Notes: generated from the sequence alone by a model not told the origin. Positions 1-8,748 are shown, counted from the stretch's first letter. The stretch is 64,000 bases of DNA from Peptoclostridium litorale DSM 5388 (GCF_900141635.1 NZ_FSRH01000006.1:44488-108487), one strand, 5' to 3'. Numbers and translations: made by a program.

Positions 1-34
1 TTGTTGCAGTTGTTGCAGTTGTTGCAGTTGTTGC
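1..34. repeat. 9-bp tandem repeat at window edge
   Basis: Three full copies and one partial copy of TTGTTGCAG. The array stays open in every frame and is cut by the window edge. On the plus strand it reads Leu-Leu-Gln repeats that continue to a TAA at 64-66, just inside a possible terminator. This would make it the 3' end of a plus-strand gene. On the minus strand it reads Gln-Gln-Leu repeats preceded by a TTG with no good ribosome-binding site. I prefer the plus-strand reading, weakly. The host gene cannot be named. Confidence 0.6.
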
Positions 35-55
35 TTGCCGCCAGCCTCTTCTTTC

Positions 56-90
56 AAGAAGAATAATGTAACATTCTTCTTATTTTATTT
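56..90 (+). terminator. Possible weak terminator
   Basis: AAGAAGAAT (56-64) and ATTCTTCTT (73-81) form a perfect 9-bp, AT-rich stem with an 8-nt loop, followed by a T-rich run. It would end the gene whose last codons lie at 1-66. The stem is weak, so this is tentative. Confidence 0.35.
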
Positions 91-160
91 ATACCTATTT
101 CATCAAGCATTAAACGCATTTTAAATATTTTTTAAATTTTTTTTTATTTTTTAGTTAAAT

Positions 161-868
161 TCAATATTCATCCCCGTCTTCCCTGTGCCGTATTCTAGAT
201 TCCCTGGCGTACTCTCTGAGCCTTTTAATATTCACGGTCCAAAGGTATCCTATATACACCAGAAACACCACAAGATATCTTTCAAATCCCAGCATCAATA
301 TGAAATTGAATGTTCCGTGAAGCACCATTGGCACATATAAAGACTTTTTGAAATAGTTTTCCTTGTCCTCGTATCCGCAGCTTTTACAGTATTTCACAAG
401 TGAAAGATAGTATCCCATTGTTATGGCAAAAAGCATATGCGCAGGAACAGAGAGGATCCCTCTCAGTAATCCTACATATACGTTTGAATATCTGAACACC
501 ACATAGCTTATGTTTTCTATTGTCGCAAATCCAAGTGCCGAAAAAACGGAAAACACTATTCCATCAAGCTTTTCGTTGAAATGTGTATCGTTAAAAGCCC
601 ACCTTAAAACCACAAGCCTTTTAAAATACTCTTCTGTAAACCCCGCAACTATAAACGATACATACAGCCCGGAAAGCGCCCCCGAAAAAATATTCAGACT
701 TAAAAGTATATTTTCAACTACTATCACCGGGAAAACTGAAAATGCACCCAGGGCAAATATCTTAAAAAGCAAAGGCAATGGCTCCCTGTCATATCTGTCA
801 ACAAGATATATTATAACTGCAAGTATTATTCCTGGAGTTACAGCCAAAGTCCATATGCTGATATCCAT
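161..868 (-). CDS. PrsW-family intramembrane protease
   Basis: Polytopic membrane protein of 235 aa, the usual PrsW size. The family motifs are visible: Glu-Glu-x-x-Lys at residues 79-83, FATIEN at 114-119, His144 in a membrane segment (VPAHMLF) and His184 (VLHGTFNF). PrsW of Bacillus subtilis makes the first cut in the anti-sigma factor RsiW. Related proteins are thought to cut other membrane proteins at site 1, with the paired glutamates central. Start is an ATG behind GGGGGTGACGT. The gene stands alone and is divergent from lrgAB. An ECF anti-sigma pair lies near 20-21.5 kb, but no link to it is shown. Its substrate cannot be told from the sequence. Confidence 0.85.
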   Translation of the reverse strand: MDISIWTLAVTPGIILAVIIYLVDRYDREPLPLLFKIFALGAFSVFPVIVVENILLSLNIFSGALSGLYVSFIVAGFTEEYFKRLVVLRWAFNDTHFNEKLDGIVFSVFSALGFATIENISYVVFRYSNVYVGLLRGILSVPAHMLFAITMGYYLSLVKYCKSCGYEDKENYFKKSLYVPMVLHGTFNFILMLGFERYLVVFLVYIGYLWTVNIKRLREYARESRIRHREDGDEY

Positions 869-946
869 ACGTCACCCCCATCCTTTATTATTATTTTACC
901 CATTAATACTATGTATATACTTGCCTTGCTGTTTTTGTCGTTTTTA

Positions 947-974
947 TTGAATTTTTATTTGCAAAGAGTATAAT
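947..974 (+). promoter_or_regulatory. Sigma-A type promoter for lrgAB
   Basis: TTGAAT (947-952) and TATAAT (969-974) are separated by 16 bp. Transcription would begin near 981, about 85 nt before the lrgA start. Confidence 0.5.
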
Positions 975-1067
975 AGAATACTGTACAGATTTTCAGCGGC
1001 GATACTGTCAGTGTATTTTCACACAGGGCGTCATATATACTCTATACAAGGAATGGAAGGTGATTTT

Positions 1068-1421
1068 TTGAAGCTTTTAAGACAATCTGCAATAATAATT
1101 TCTTTTTGGCTTATGGGGGAGATAATAAGGGAATTTTCCGGCATCCCCATTCCTGGAAATGTAATAGGCATGGTTCTGCTGTTTACTTCTCTTTGCCTGA
1201 AGTGGGTAAAGCTTGACTCCATAAATGAAGTTTCAGACTTTTTGCTCTCACATCTGGCTTTCTTCTTCATACCTGCAGGGGCAGGGCTTATATCGTGCCT
1301 TTCTGTTTTAAGGTACAGCTGGATTAAAATAGTCGTGATATCACTCATATCGACAATATTTGTGATAGTATCAACTGGGATTACCATACAGACGGTACAA
1401 AGGAGGAGCAAAAATGGATAG
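1068..1421 (+). CDS. lrgA: LrgA/CidA-family holin-like protein
   Basis: Small membrane protein of about 117 aa with four hydrophobic segments and the typical GIPIPGNVIGM stretch of the CidA/LrgA family. These holin-like proteins work with LrgB/CidB and have been linked to autolysis control and to export of pyruvate or other by-products of overflow metabolism. The reading frame is open upstream to 1011. I chose the TTG at 1068 because GGAAGGTGA sits 5 nt before it, while the upstream ATG codons have no usable site. The 3' end overlaps lrgB by 8 nt, so the pair is translationally coupled. Confidence 0.88.
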   Translation: MKLLRQSAIIISFWLMGEIIREFSGIPIPGNVIGMVLLFTSLCLKWVKLDSINEVSDFLLSHLAFFFIPAGAGLISCLSVLRYSWIKIVVISLISTIFVIVSTGITIQTVQRRSKNG

Positions 1422-2112
1422 CATAATAAGCACCCCCTTGTTTGGGATAGCCCTTTCGCTTTTGGCTTTTGACATTGGCTGCATTGTATATAAAAAAGCC
1501 AAGCTTCCTATTTTCAACCCTATAATAGTGTCAACATCAATTATAATACTATTTCTTTTGAAATTCGACATAAGCATAGAAGACTATAACAAAGGCGCAG
1601 ACTTCATATCGTTTCTTCTGGGCCCCGCGACTATAGTTCTTGCCGTTCCGCTCTACAAGCAGCTTCACCTTTTAAAAGCCAATTCAGTGGCCATAATAAG
1701 CGGGATAACTGTTGGATGCATAACATCCATAGTAAGCGTCGCAGCCCTTTCAAACATAATGGGACTCGATTCCATTATAGGCCTTTCAGTGGTTCCAAAG
1801 GCTATAACCACACCCATAGGAATAGAGCTTTCAAAACAAATCGGCGGGATTCCAGCGCTTACGGTGGTCACAATAATACTTGTGGGCAATATAGGCTATG
1901 CCATTGCTCCATTCGTATGCAGGCTGTTTGGCATAAAAGACAAGGTTGCCGTGGGAGTTTCAATAGGAACCTCATCACACGCCCTCGGAACCACAAGGGC
2001 AATGGAACTTGGTGAGGTCGAGGGTGCGATGAGCGGGCTTTCAATAGGCCTTGCTGGAATATTCACTGTGCTTTTGGTACCTATTGTACTAAAATTGATC
2101 AATTTCATTTAG
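1414..2112 (+). CDS. lrgB: LrgB-family membrane protein
   Basis: Integral membrane protein of 232 aa, full length for LrgB/CidB, with about six or seven hydrophobic segments. The family stretch SVVPKAITTPIGIELSKQ is at about residues 126-143 and the GTSSHALGTTRA segment at about 185-196. It is the partner of LrgA and acts in the cytoplasmic membrane. Its ATG lies inside the end of lrgA behind AGGAGG. No LytSR regulator is next to it in this window. The substrate in this organism is unknown. Confidence 0.9.
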   Translation: MDSIISTPLFGIALSLLAFDIGCIVYKKAKLPIFNPIIVSTSIIILFLLKFDISIEDYNKGADFISFLLGPATIVLAVPLYKQLHLLKANSVAIISGITVGCITSIVSVAALSNIMGLDSIIGLSVVPKAITTPIGIELSKQIGGIPALTVVTIILVGNIGYAIAPFVCRLFGIKDKVAVGVSIGTSSHALGTTRAMELGEVEGAMSGLSIGLAGIFTVLLVPIVLKLINFI

Positions 2113-2165
2113 AATACTCTGCCAATTGAATAAAGCTTGCAGCGATATAAACCTGCCAATCAAAG

Positions 2166-2185
2166 AGCCCCCTATATAGGGGGCT
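2166..2185. terminator. Inverted repeat between convergent genes
   Basis: Perfect 20-bp palindrome AGCCCCCTATATAGGGGGCT followed by TT. It lies between the ends of lrgB and hydA and is probably a shared terminator. The T tract is short on both strands. Confidence 0.5.
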
Positions 2186-2241
2186 TTGGGTCGCACAAAT
2201 CACCAAAACTTCTGGCAACAGTCTTTACACTTTTTGCAGTT

Positions 2242-3990
2242 TTATATCCTGTCTTTTCTCGAGTATGTGGTGTGAAGAAGCTCATGCGCCTTTTTACCGT
2301 AAGGCTCTCCAAGGAATTCTTCATACAGTTTCAGCACCTCTTCGTTTTCATGCGATTTTCTCTTTGACTTGTTTCTATCTTCTTCGTATATGGCTTCCTG
2401 GCGCTTTTTGATTATCTCCATGTGTCCGTGGTGGTAAGGCTGTCCGCCTCCGCCTACGCATCCTCCAGGGCATGCCATTATCTCTATTGCATGGAAGCTA
2501 CAGTTTCCTGCTCTTATGCATTCAAGCAGCTTTCTTGCATTTCCAAGTCCATGTGCTATGCCTATTTTAATATCCATGTCGCCTATTTTCACTGTCCCTT
2601 CCCTTATTCCTTCCATACCTCTGAGCTGAGTAAACTCTACATCCTCAAGCTCTTCTCCCGTAAGCCAGTCGTATGCCGTCCTTACAGCGGCCTCTATCAC
2701 ACCTCCTGTTGTACCGAATATTACAGATGCTCCCGTACTCTCTCCCATCATCTTATCAAAATCCTCATCCTCAAGATTCGGGAAGTCTATTCCAGCCTCT
2801 TTCATCATTGCAGATATCTCACGCGTAGTCACAACTATGTCTACATCTGCATGTTCACCCTCTGAAAGCTCAGGCCTTCTCGCCTCAGCCTTTTTAGCTA
2901 TGCAAGGCATTACAGACACAACCTCTATATCTTTAGGGTCCAGTCCGTTCTTTTGTGCATAATGCGTCTTTACTATGGCTCCAAACATTATGTGAGGAGA
3001 TTTGCAAGAAGAAGGAATGTCCAGCATATCCGGGAACTGGTGCTCTATGAATTGAACCCATGCCGGGCAGCAGCTTGTGAGCATAGGAAGAACTCCGCCG
3101 TGCTTTATTCTGTGTACAAGTTCTGAAGCCTCCTCCATTATTGTAAGATCTGCAGCAAAGTCCGTATCGTATACGGCGTCAAACCCCATCCTTCGAAGCG
3201 CAGCCGCAAGCTTTCCAGTGACAATGCTTCCAGGCTCCATTCCAAACATTTCACCTATGGCCACACGTATAGCAGGTGCAACCTGAACTATTACATGCTT
3301 TTTGGGATTGTGGAGTGCGCTCCATACCTTGTCAGTATTGTTGACCTCCGTAAGCGACGCTGTAGGACATACAGCAACGCACTGCCCGCAGTATGTGCAT
3401 GACGATTCAACCATTGGTATGTTGAACGCGGGACCCACGAACGAGTCGAATCCCCTGCTTATTCCCGAAAGTATCCCGCAGGTTTGAATCTCGTTGCACA
3501 TTGTCTCGCACCTTCTGCACATTATGCACTTATTGGGGTCCTTTACTATGGCGTCCGAGGACTTGTCCTTTTCATAGTCCATCTTGACACCTTCCCATTT
3601 TATCTCCCTGACGCCCAGCTCATGCGCCAGCGACTGAAGGTCGCACTCCATGTTCTTTGGACATGTAAAACATTCATTAGGGTGATTTGAAAGAAGAAGC
3701 TCAACAGCCATCCTTCTTCCCCTTATAGCCCTCATGGTATCCGTCCTTACTACCATCCCTTCCTCAGCCTTCGCGGAACATGAAGGGACAAGGTTGGGCC
3801 TTCCTTCAACTTCAACCATGCACACGCGGCATGAAGCCGACCTGTTTATGAATTTGAGCTCTCCCAAATCCATGTAGCAAAGAGTAGGTATGTGGACATT
3901 GACCTCTTTTGCCGCATCAAGTATAGTGGTTCCCTCGTCCACAGTTACATTTTGCCCGTTTATAGTCAAATTAACCTTTTCTGCTGACAT
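2242..3990 (-). CDS. hydA: [FeFe] hydrogenase catalytic subunit HydA
   Basis: Catalytic subunit of a cytoplasmic, NAD(P)-linked [FeFe] hydrogenase, 582 aa. In order it has an N-terminal NuoG-like [2Fe-2S] domain (Cys37, then SCRVC near 51-55), a His-Cys3 [4Fe-4S] site (HPNECFTC...C), two ferredoxin [4Fe-4S] motifs (CIMCRRCETMC and CTYCGQCVAVC), and the H-cluster domain. All three H-cluster signatures are intact: TSCCPAW near 307, MPCIAKKAE near 362 and ACPGGCVGGGGQP near 508. A small-subunit-like helical tail follows. It sits 11 nt after hydB as the last gene of hydCBA. The architecture matches trimeric group A3 enzymes, many of which confurcate NADH and reduced ferredoxin to make H2. Bifurcation itself is inferred. 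Confidence 0.95.
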   Translation of the reverse strand: MSAEKVNLTINGQNVTVDEGTTILDAAKEVNVHIPTLCYMDLGELKFINRSASCRVCMVEVEGRPNLVPSCSAKAEEGMVVRTDTMRAIRGRRMAVELLLSNHPNECFTCPKNMECDLQSLAHELGVREIKWEGVKMDYEKDKSSDAIVKDPNKCIMCRRCETMCNEIQTCGILSGISRGFDSFVGPAFNIPMVESSCTYCGQCVAVCPTASLTEVNNTDKVWSALHNPKKHVIVQVAPAIRVAIGEMFGMEPGSIVTGKLAAALRRMGFDAVYDTDFAADLTIMEEASELVHRIKHGGVLPMLTSCCPAWVQFIEHQFPDMLDIPSSCKSPHIMFGAIVKTHYAQKNGLDPKDIEVVSVMPCIAKKAEARRPELSEGEHADVDIVVTTREISAMMKEAGIDFPNLEDEDFDKMMGESTGASVIFGTTGGVIEAAVRTAYDWLTGEELEDVEFTQLRGMEGIREGTVKIGDMDIKIGIAHGLGNARKLLECIRAGNCSFHAIEIMACPGGCVGGGGQPYHHGHMEIIKKRQEAIYEEDRNKSKRKSHENEEVLKLYEEFLGEPYGKKAHELLHTTYSRKDRI

Positions 3991-4001
3991 ACAATCCCTC
4001 C

Positions 4002-5795
4002 CTATGGTCTTATAACCGCGTCAAACTTGCATGCGTCATAGCAAGCTCCGCATTTGATACATTTTTCATGGTCTATCACATGCACCTTCTTCGGCGCGCC
4101 TTCTATGCACTCTACCGGACATACCCTCGCACACGCAGTGCATCCCACGCATTTTTCAGGGTCTATCGAGTACTTTACAAGAGTCTTGCATTTTCCGGTC
4201 TTGCAGTACTTTTTGTTTATATGATCTTCGTATTCGTCCCTGAAATATTTAAGAGTCGAAAGAACCGGATTCGGGGCAGTCTGCCCAAGCCCACAAAGAG
4301 CGGAATCCTTTATCATGTTGCCTATCTGCACTAGATTGTCTAAATCCTCGGGGACCCCTTTTCCCTTTGTTATCCTGTCGAGTATCTCATACATCCTCTT
4401 AGTTCCCACCCTGCAAGGAGTACATTTTCCGCATGATTCGTCCTGAGTGAAGTCGAGGTAGAATTTGGCGATATTGACCATGCAGTCGTTCTCGTCCATT
4501 ACTATCATTCCTCCCGATCCCATCATTGAACCTATTTCCTTTAGACTCTCATAGTCTATAGGCGTATCAAGATCCGCTTCGGTTATAACCCCGCCTGAAG
4601 GACCTCCCGTCTGAACGGCCTTGAATTTATGCCCGTCCATTATGCCTCCGCCTATTTCATAAACTATTTCCCTAAGAGTTGTCCCCATTGGAACCTCTAC
4701 AAGCCCTATGTTGTTTATCTTTCCTGCGAGCGCAAAAACCTTTGTCCCCTTGCTCTTTTCAGTACCTATTGACGCAAACCACTCCGAACCGTTGAGTATT
4801 ATGGGAGGAATGTTTGCAAATGTTTCGACGTTGTTTACGCATGTAGGCTGTCCGTTGAGTCCGCATTCAGAAGGATAAGGCGGCTTTACAGTAGGCTCTC
4901 CACGGCTTCCCTCAACAGAGTGAATTAGAGCTGTTTCTTCGCCGCATACGAATGCCCCCGCCCCGTATCTTATCTCTATGTCAAAATTGAATCCGCTTCC
5001 AAATATGTCTTTCCCAAGGAATCCCTTCTCCCTGGCCTGGTTGAGCGCTATTTTAAGCCTGTTTATGGCAAGAGGGTATTCCGCCCTTATATACACTACT
5101 CCGTTTTGGGCTCCCATTGCATATCCACCTATCGCCATGGCCTCTATAACGCTATGGGCATCCCCTTCAAGTATGGACCTGTCCATGAATGCACCCGGGT
5201 CTCCCTCGTCGGCGTTGCATATTACATATTTTTGCTCACCGTCCCTGGAATTTTTAGTAATTTCCCATTTGAGACCTGTAGGGAAACCTCCTCCTCCACG
5301 TCCCCTGAGGCCGCTCTTTTTTATAGTATCTATGACTTCGTCCCTCGACAGCTGCTTTAGAGCCTTTTTAAGCGCCTCATATCCCTTGTTTGCAAGATAG
5401 TCGCTTATGTCTTCTGGATCTATCTCTCCGCAGTTTCTAAGCGCTATACGGTGCTGCTTTGCATAAAACGACATGTCCTTGTGTTCATGTATTTTTTCTC
5501 CGGTCTTTGGATCCTCATAAAGTATCCTGTCCACCTGCTCGTTTTTCATTATGTGCATTTCCACTATGTCTTTTGCATCCTTTGGGCCGACCTTTACATA
5601 AAATACATTGTCAGGCTCTATCTTCACTATAGGACCCTGACCGCAAAATCCAAAGCATCCTGTTTTTACAACCTTTACGTTTTCATCTTGTCCGTGGTGT
5701 TTAAGGAGTATCTCAAGATTTTTTATTATCTTTTCGCTGTCTGAAGATATACATCCCGTTCCACCGCAAACCAGTATTTTTCTCTCCATGCTCAT
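4002..5795 (-). CDS. hydB: Hydrogenase NuoF-like subunit HydB
   Basis: Flavoprotein subunit of the hydrogenase, about 597 aa. It has an N-terminal thioredoxin-like [2Fe-2S] domain (CGGTGC and CFGFCGQGP), an NADH/FMN-binding NuoF core (GRGGGGFPTGLKWE, CNADEGDPGAFMDR), the ESCGKCTPCRVG [4Fe-4S] motif, and a C-terminal two-cluster ferredoxin domain (CVGCTACARVCP and CIKCGACYDACK). This full domain set is typical of bifurcating HydB. The frame is open to a TTG at 5810, but that codon overlaps the GGGGAGGGG ribosome-binding site. The ATG at 5795 (MSMERKIL) is the likely start. It lies between hydC and hydA in one operon. Confidence 0.94.
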   Translation of the reverse strand: MSMERKILVCGGTGCISSDSEKIIKNLEILLKHHGQDENVKVVKTGCFGFCGQGPIVKIEPDNVFYVKVGPKDAKDIVEMHIMKNEQVDRILYEDPKTGEKIHEHKDMSFYAKQHRIALRNCGEIDPEDISDYLANKGYEALKKALKQLSRDEVIDTIKKSGLRGRGGGGFPTGLKWEITKNSRDGEQKYVICNADEGDPGAFMDRSILEGDAHSVIEAMAIGGYAMGAQNGVVYIRAEYPLAINRLKIALNQAREKGFLGKDIFGSGFNFDIEIRYGAGAFVCGEETALIHSVEGSRGEPTVKPPYPSECGLNGQPTCVNNVETFANIPPIILNGSEWFASIGTEKSKGTKVFALAGKINNIGLVEVPMGTTLREIVYEIGGGIMDGHKFKAVQTGGPSGGVITEADLDTPIDYESLKEIGSMMGSGGMIVMDENDCMVNIAKFYLDFTQDESCGKCTPCRVGTKRMYEILDRITKGKGVPEDLDNLVQIGNMIKDSALCGLGQTAPNPVLSTLKYFRDEYEDHINKKYCKTGKCKTLVKYSIDPEKCVGCTACARVCPVECIEGAPKKVHVIDHEKCIKCGACYDACKFDAVIRP

Positions 5796-5846
5796 TTGAC
5801 CCCTCCCCAAGAATTCTAAAAGCCTCCGTCAGTTGAAATCATACTG

Positions 5847-6353
5847 CTACTCATATTCCGCAAGAATGCGCTCCACATCGTTTTCTGTCACATTCCCATA
5901 GACCTTCTCGTCTACAAGCACAACAGGCGCAAGTCCGCAGGCTCCAACGCACCTTACATCCCTGAGCGTAAAATTGCCATCCTCCGATGTCTCTCCAACA
6001 TCTATACCAAGCTTTTCCTGGAATTTGGCAACTACCTTGTCGGCACCTTTTACGAAACATGCAGTTCCCATGCATACGCTTATGGTGTGTTTTCCCGTAG
6101 GCTTTGTTGTAAAATACGAATAGAAGCTCACTACCCCAAATACTTGGGCCGCTGGGATTTTAAGCTCTCTTGCTATGAAAAGCTGCACTTCCCTTGGAAG
6201 AAATCCAAAGAGTTCCTGAGCCTTGTGGAGTATGTTTATAAGAGATCCCTGCTTATCCTCTAGCCCCTCAATATACCCTTTGAGTTCATCAAATAAATCA
6301 TTAGACAAATCCTTTACACTCGTTGTCTGCTCATGTACATTCGATTTTTCCAT
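5847..6353 (-). CDS. hydC: Hydrogenase NuoE-like subunit HydC
   Basis: Small thioredoxin-fold [2Fe-2S] subunit, about 168 aa. The four cluster cysteines appear as CMGTAC in the middle and CVGACG near the C-terminus. It passes electrons between the flavin subunit and the rest of the complex. The frame is open to 6383, but AGGAAGGAGA stands 5 nt before the ATG at 6353 (MEKSNVHE), so that start is preferred. It is the first gene of hydCBA, transcribed from the intergenic region shared with the divergent radical SAM gene. A fourth subunit as in tetrameric hydrogenases is not present next to it. Confidence 0.93.
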   Translation of the reverse strand: MEKSNVHEQTTSVKDLSNDLFDELKGYIEGLEDKQGSLINILHKAQELFGFLPREVQLFIARELKIPAAQVFGVVSFYSYFTTKPTGKHTISVCMGTACFVKGADKVVAKFQEKLGIDVGETSEDGNFTLRDVRCVGACGLAPVVLVDEKVYGNVTENDVERILAEYE

Positions 6354-6458
6354 AGACGTCTCCTTCCTATTTGGCCATATCATTTTCTTTTCACAGCTAA
6401 ATATACCCCTGCAGTTCGCATCAAATCACTATTTTTGCTATAATTAAAATACAAAATC

Positions 6459-6491
6459 CATATAGATTTTAATGTACATATAAATTTTAAT
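6459..6491. promoter_or_regulatory. Direct repeats before hydCBA
   Basis: Two copies of CATATARATTTTAAT (6459-6473 and 6477-6491) lie 18 bp apart, with a further inverted ATTAAAAT at 6443-6450. They sit between hydC and the divergent radical SAM gene and could be a regulator-binding site. The region is AT-rich, so chance similarity is possible. Confidence 0.3.
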
Positions 6492-6528
6492 CATATTATG
6501 ATTAGGCAAACAGATTTGGAGGATATAT

Positions 6529-7452
6529 ATGAGATGGATTGACAAGAGATACCATACATTGAACTACGAGCTTAAAAGCACTTTTGGATGCAAGGTCTTC
6601 AAGCTTTCAATTGACGGGGGATTTACATGCCCAAACAGGGACGGCAAGGTCGGAAGCAGTGGCTGCATATTCTGCAGTGAATCAGGCTCAGGAGAGTTTG
6701 CCTCAAACAGAAATTTAGACATTCACTCTCAGCTTGAGCAGCAGGTGGATCTTTTAATGGAAAAATGGCCGTCAGGCAAATATATAGCATATTTTCAAAA
6801 CTTCACAAACACCTATTCAGATGTGACGGATCTTGAAAAAAAATACGAATCTGCAATTTCGCATCCAGGAGTCATAGGTCTTGCAATAGCAACCCGCCCC
6901 GACTGCATTCCAGACGACGTTCTTTCTCTTTTGGACAGCTTGAACAAAAAGACCTACCTTTGGGTCGAGCTGGGCCTTCAGACAATGCACGAGGATACAG
7001 CCAAGGTGATAAGAAGGGGATATGATATAGAAGTATTCGAAAAGACTTTTTCAAAACTTAAAAAACTTGGAATAAGGACTGTTGTGCACCTCATACTCGG
7101 CCTTCCAGGAGAATACAGAGCGAAGATTTTACAATCCGTAAGGTATGTATCCAGCTTGAACCCATACGGGGTGAAACTTCACCTCATGCACGTGCTCAAA
7201 AATACGGACCTTGAATCCTATTACACTGAAAGTCCGTTTCACATGCTTTCTAAGGACGAATATATAGGTCTTGTATGCGATTCTCTTGAAATTCTAAACC
7301 CGGACATAACAGTTCACAGGGTTACAGGAGACGGCTCAAAAGACCTTCTAATAGCCCCACTATGGAGCCTTGACAAGAGAAGCGTTCTAAACGGAATAGA
7401 CATTGAGCTCAAAAGGAGGGACAGCTTCCAGGGAAAATTTTTTCCTGAATAA
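6529..7452 (+). CDS. YhcC-like radical SAM protein
   Basis: Radical SAM enzyme of 307 aa that matches the YhcC/TIGR01212 family in length and motif layout. The cluster-binding segment is CPNRDGKVGSSGCIFC near residues 30-45, with the unusual long spacing of this family. LGLPGE near 200 and a conserved end follow. The reaction is not established; related enzymes modify RNA or act in cofactor chemistry. Start is an ATG with GGAGG 6 nt upstream. It stands alone, divergent from the hydrogenase operon. Confidence 0.85.
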   Translation: MRWIDKRYHTLNYELKSTFGCKVFKLSIDGGFTCPNRDGKVGSSGCIFCSESGSGEFASNRNLDIHSQLEQQVDLLMEKWPSGKYIAYFQNFTNTYSDVTDLEKKYESAISHPGVIGLAIATRPDCIPDDVLSLLDSLNKKTYLWVELGLQTMHEDTAKVIRRGYDIEVFEKTFSKLKKLGIRTVVHLILGLPGEYRAKILQSVRYVSSLNPYGVKLHLMHVLKNTDLESYYTESPFHMLSKDEYIGLVCDSLEILNPDITVHRVTGDGSKDLLIAPLWSLDKRSVLNGIDIELKRRDSFQGKFFPE

Positions 7453-7513
7453 AAGCGTATTACACGGTAAAACGGACTCAGCGCAATTGCAGCTTTAAAA
7501 TACTTTCAATCAT

Positions 7514-7543
7514 AAAAAAAGACCTGAGTAAAAAACTCAGGTC
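7514..7543 (-). terminator. Terminator of the small minus-strand gene
   Basis: GACCTGAGT (7521-7529) and ACTCAGGTC (7535-7543) make a perfect 9-bp stem. Read on the minus strand it is followed by seven T residues, a classic intrinsic terminator. It points away from the 41-aa gene at 7641-7766 and is good evidence that this gene is transcribed. Confidence 0.8.
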
Positions 7544-7640
7544 GAAACTTTAAAAATATAAAAAATGTATTTGATATTCCCTTTTCATAATGCAGCCAAT
7601 CCAAAATGAAAATGAAATATCACAGCCACACCCCATCTAA

Positions 7641-7766
7641 TTATGCCGCTCTTTTACCTGCCCTAACACCACTTTTTTCCGGCCTGTTTTTTATGAGTAT
7701 TGCTCCTGCAGTAGCAGTTATACCAATAACCAAGTACATAGAAATAAAAATTCCCATAGTTTCCAT
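7641..7766 (-). CDS. 41-aa single-span membrane peptide
   Basis: Unrecognised 41-residue protein. It starts METMGIFISMYLVIGITATA, continues as one hydrophobic helix of about 20 residues, and ends in a basic tail (KNRPEKSGVRAGKRAA), so the C-terminus should face the cytoplasm. The case for a gene is strong: AAGGAGGT lies 8 nt before the ATG, and a perfect intrinsic terminator follows on the same strand about 100 nt after the stop. Small single-span proteins of this shape often regulate or belong to membrane complexes, but no partner gene is adjacent. The 5' leader may be long, because there is little coding potential up to 8203. Confidence 0.72.
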   Translation of the reverse strand: METMGIFISMYLVIGITATAGAILIKNRPEKSGVRAGKRAA

Positions 7767-8203
7767 ATCCCTTCACCTCCTTACAGACTATAATTCAAAT
7801 CATGCTTATAAAAATTTTCAGCCACGTCTATTACCATATGCGCTTCTATGAATGAATGTTTGTGTCATTTTACTGAATGTTGTAAAAGTTCTGTAAATTT
7901 ATTGTATCTGCGAGTTTCAAAAAAAATCAAAAAAACCAAAAACCATTATGAAATTTTAACAAATAAATTTTCATGCCGTTCACGGAAGCATATGACATCC
8001 CTTAGCATGGACAAATAGGCAATATATGTTCATATGTTGTGCACTTTTCACTATGCCTTATTTTAATAGATGTCTAAATATTCATAGAACTTGCTTATAT
8101 GCTGTATTTGAAACCTTTAAAAAATGCTATCATATTGTTCAAGGCTATAGAAGCCAATTTAAAAGTCTTCATAACTCAATTAAATACAAGGGGGATTGAT
8201 TCT

Positions 8204-8701
8204 ATGAACGCTATGCTAAAAAAACTGGTTGATCAAGGATTCATGACAGAATCTCAAGGGGTATATCTTGAAGAAGCCGTCGGAAGAAAAGAATCGATTA
8301 TAGTTTCCGGTCACAAGGGATGGGGGATTCTTCCTGCAATGGCCACTTTGAGCGCTACTGCAAAAAGCCAGTTTAAAATAAAGCAGGTTAAAAGCTTTGA
8401 AGACCTGTCCGATGAGGCTGAGTACTATATAATCGCAGACCTTAAGGATATAGATTTTGCAAAACTAATATCTGATACAATCGCAATACCCAATTCTTCC
8501 ATAATAACTATAAAGGATCCTGACCACCCATATTCACTATTTAAGCTTCTTGGACATGTCTTCAAGTCAAATGCAGATACATCAAAAGTCTATCAGGTCG
8601 TAGAATGTGCAAAGACAAATGATGTGAAACATGTTGCAAAAATAACCAAAGTAACTCTAAACGAAAAGGGCAAACCGGTAAAAGTCAATTTCGAAGGTTA
8701 A
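8204..8701 (+). CDS. Degenerate secretion-ATPase-like protein
   Basis: Protein of about 165 aa with an ATG behind AGGGGGATTGATTCT. Residues from about 30 (RKESIIVSGHKGWGILPAM) resemble the strand, P-loop and helix of VirB11/CpaF-type ATPases, where the family has GxxGxGKT. Here the lysine and threonine are replaced by Ile-Leu, so ATP binding is doubtful. A later DLKDIDFAKL and TIKDPDHPYSLFKLLGHVF part could match the rest of the ATPase fold. It is much shorter than a working ATPase and has no pilus or secretion genes nearby. Function is unknown. A bidirectional terminator follows. Confidence 0.7.
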   Translation: MNAMLKKLVDQGFMTESQGVYLEEAVGRKESIIVSGHKGWGILPAMATLSATAKSQFKIKQVKSFEDLSDEAEYYIIADLKDIDFAKLISDTIAIPNSSIITIKDPDHPYSLFKLLGHVFKSNADTSKVYQVVECAKTNDVKHVAKITKVTLNEKGKPVKVNFEG

Positions 8702-8748
8702 AGCTCTTAAGTGAATTGCCATTGCGCCGTAAAATTTCAAAATATTCA

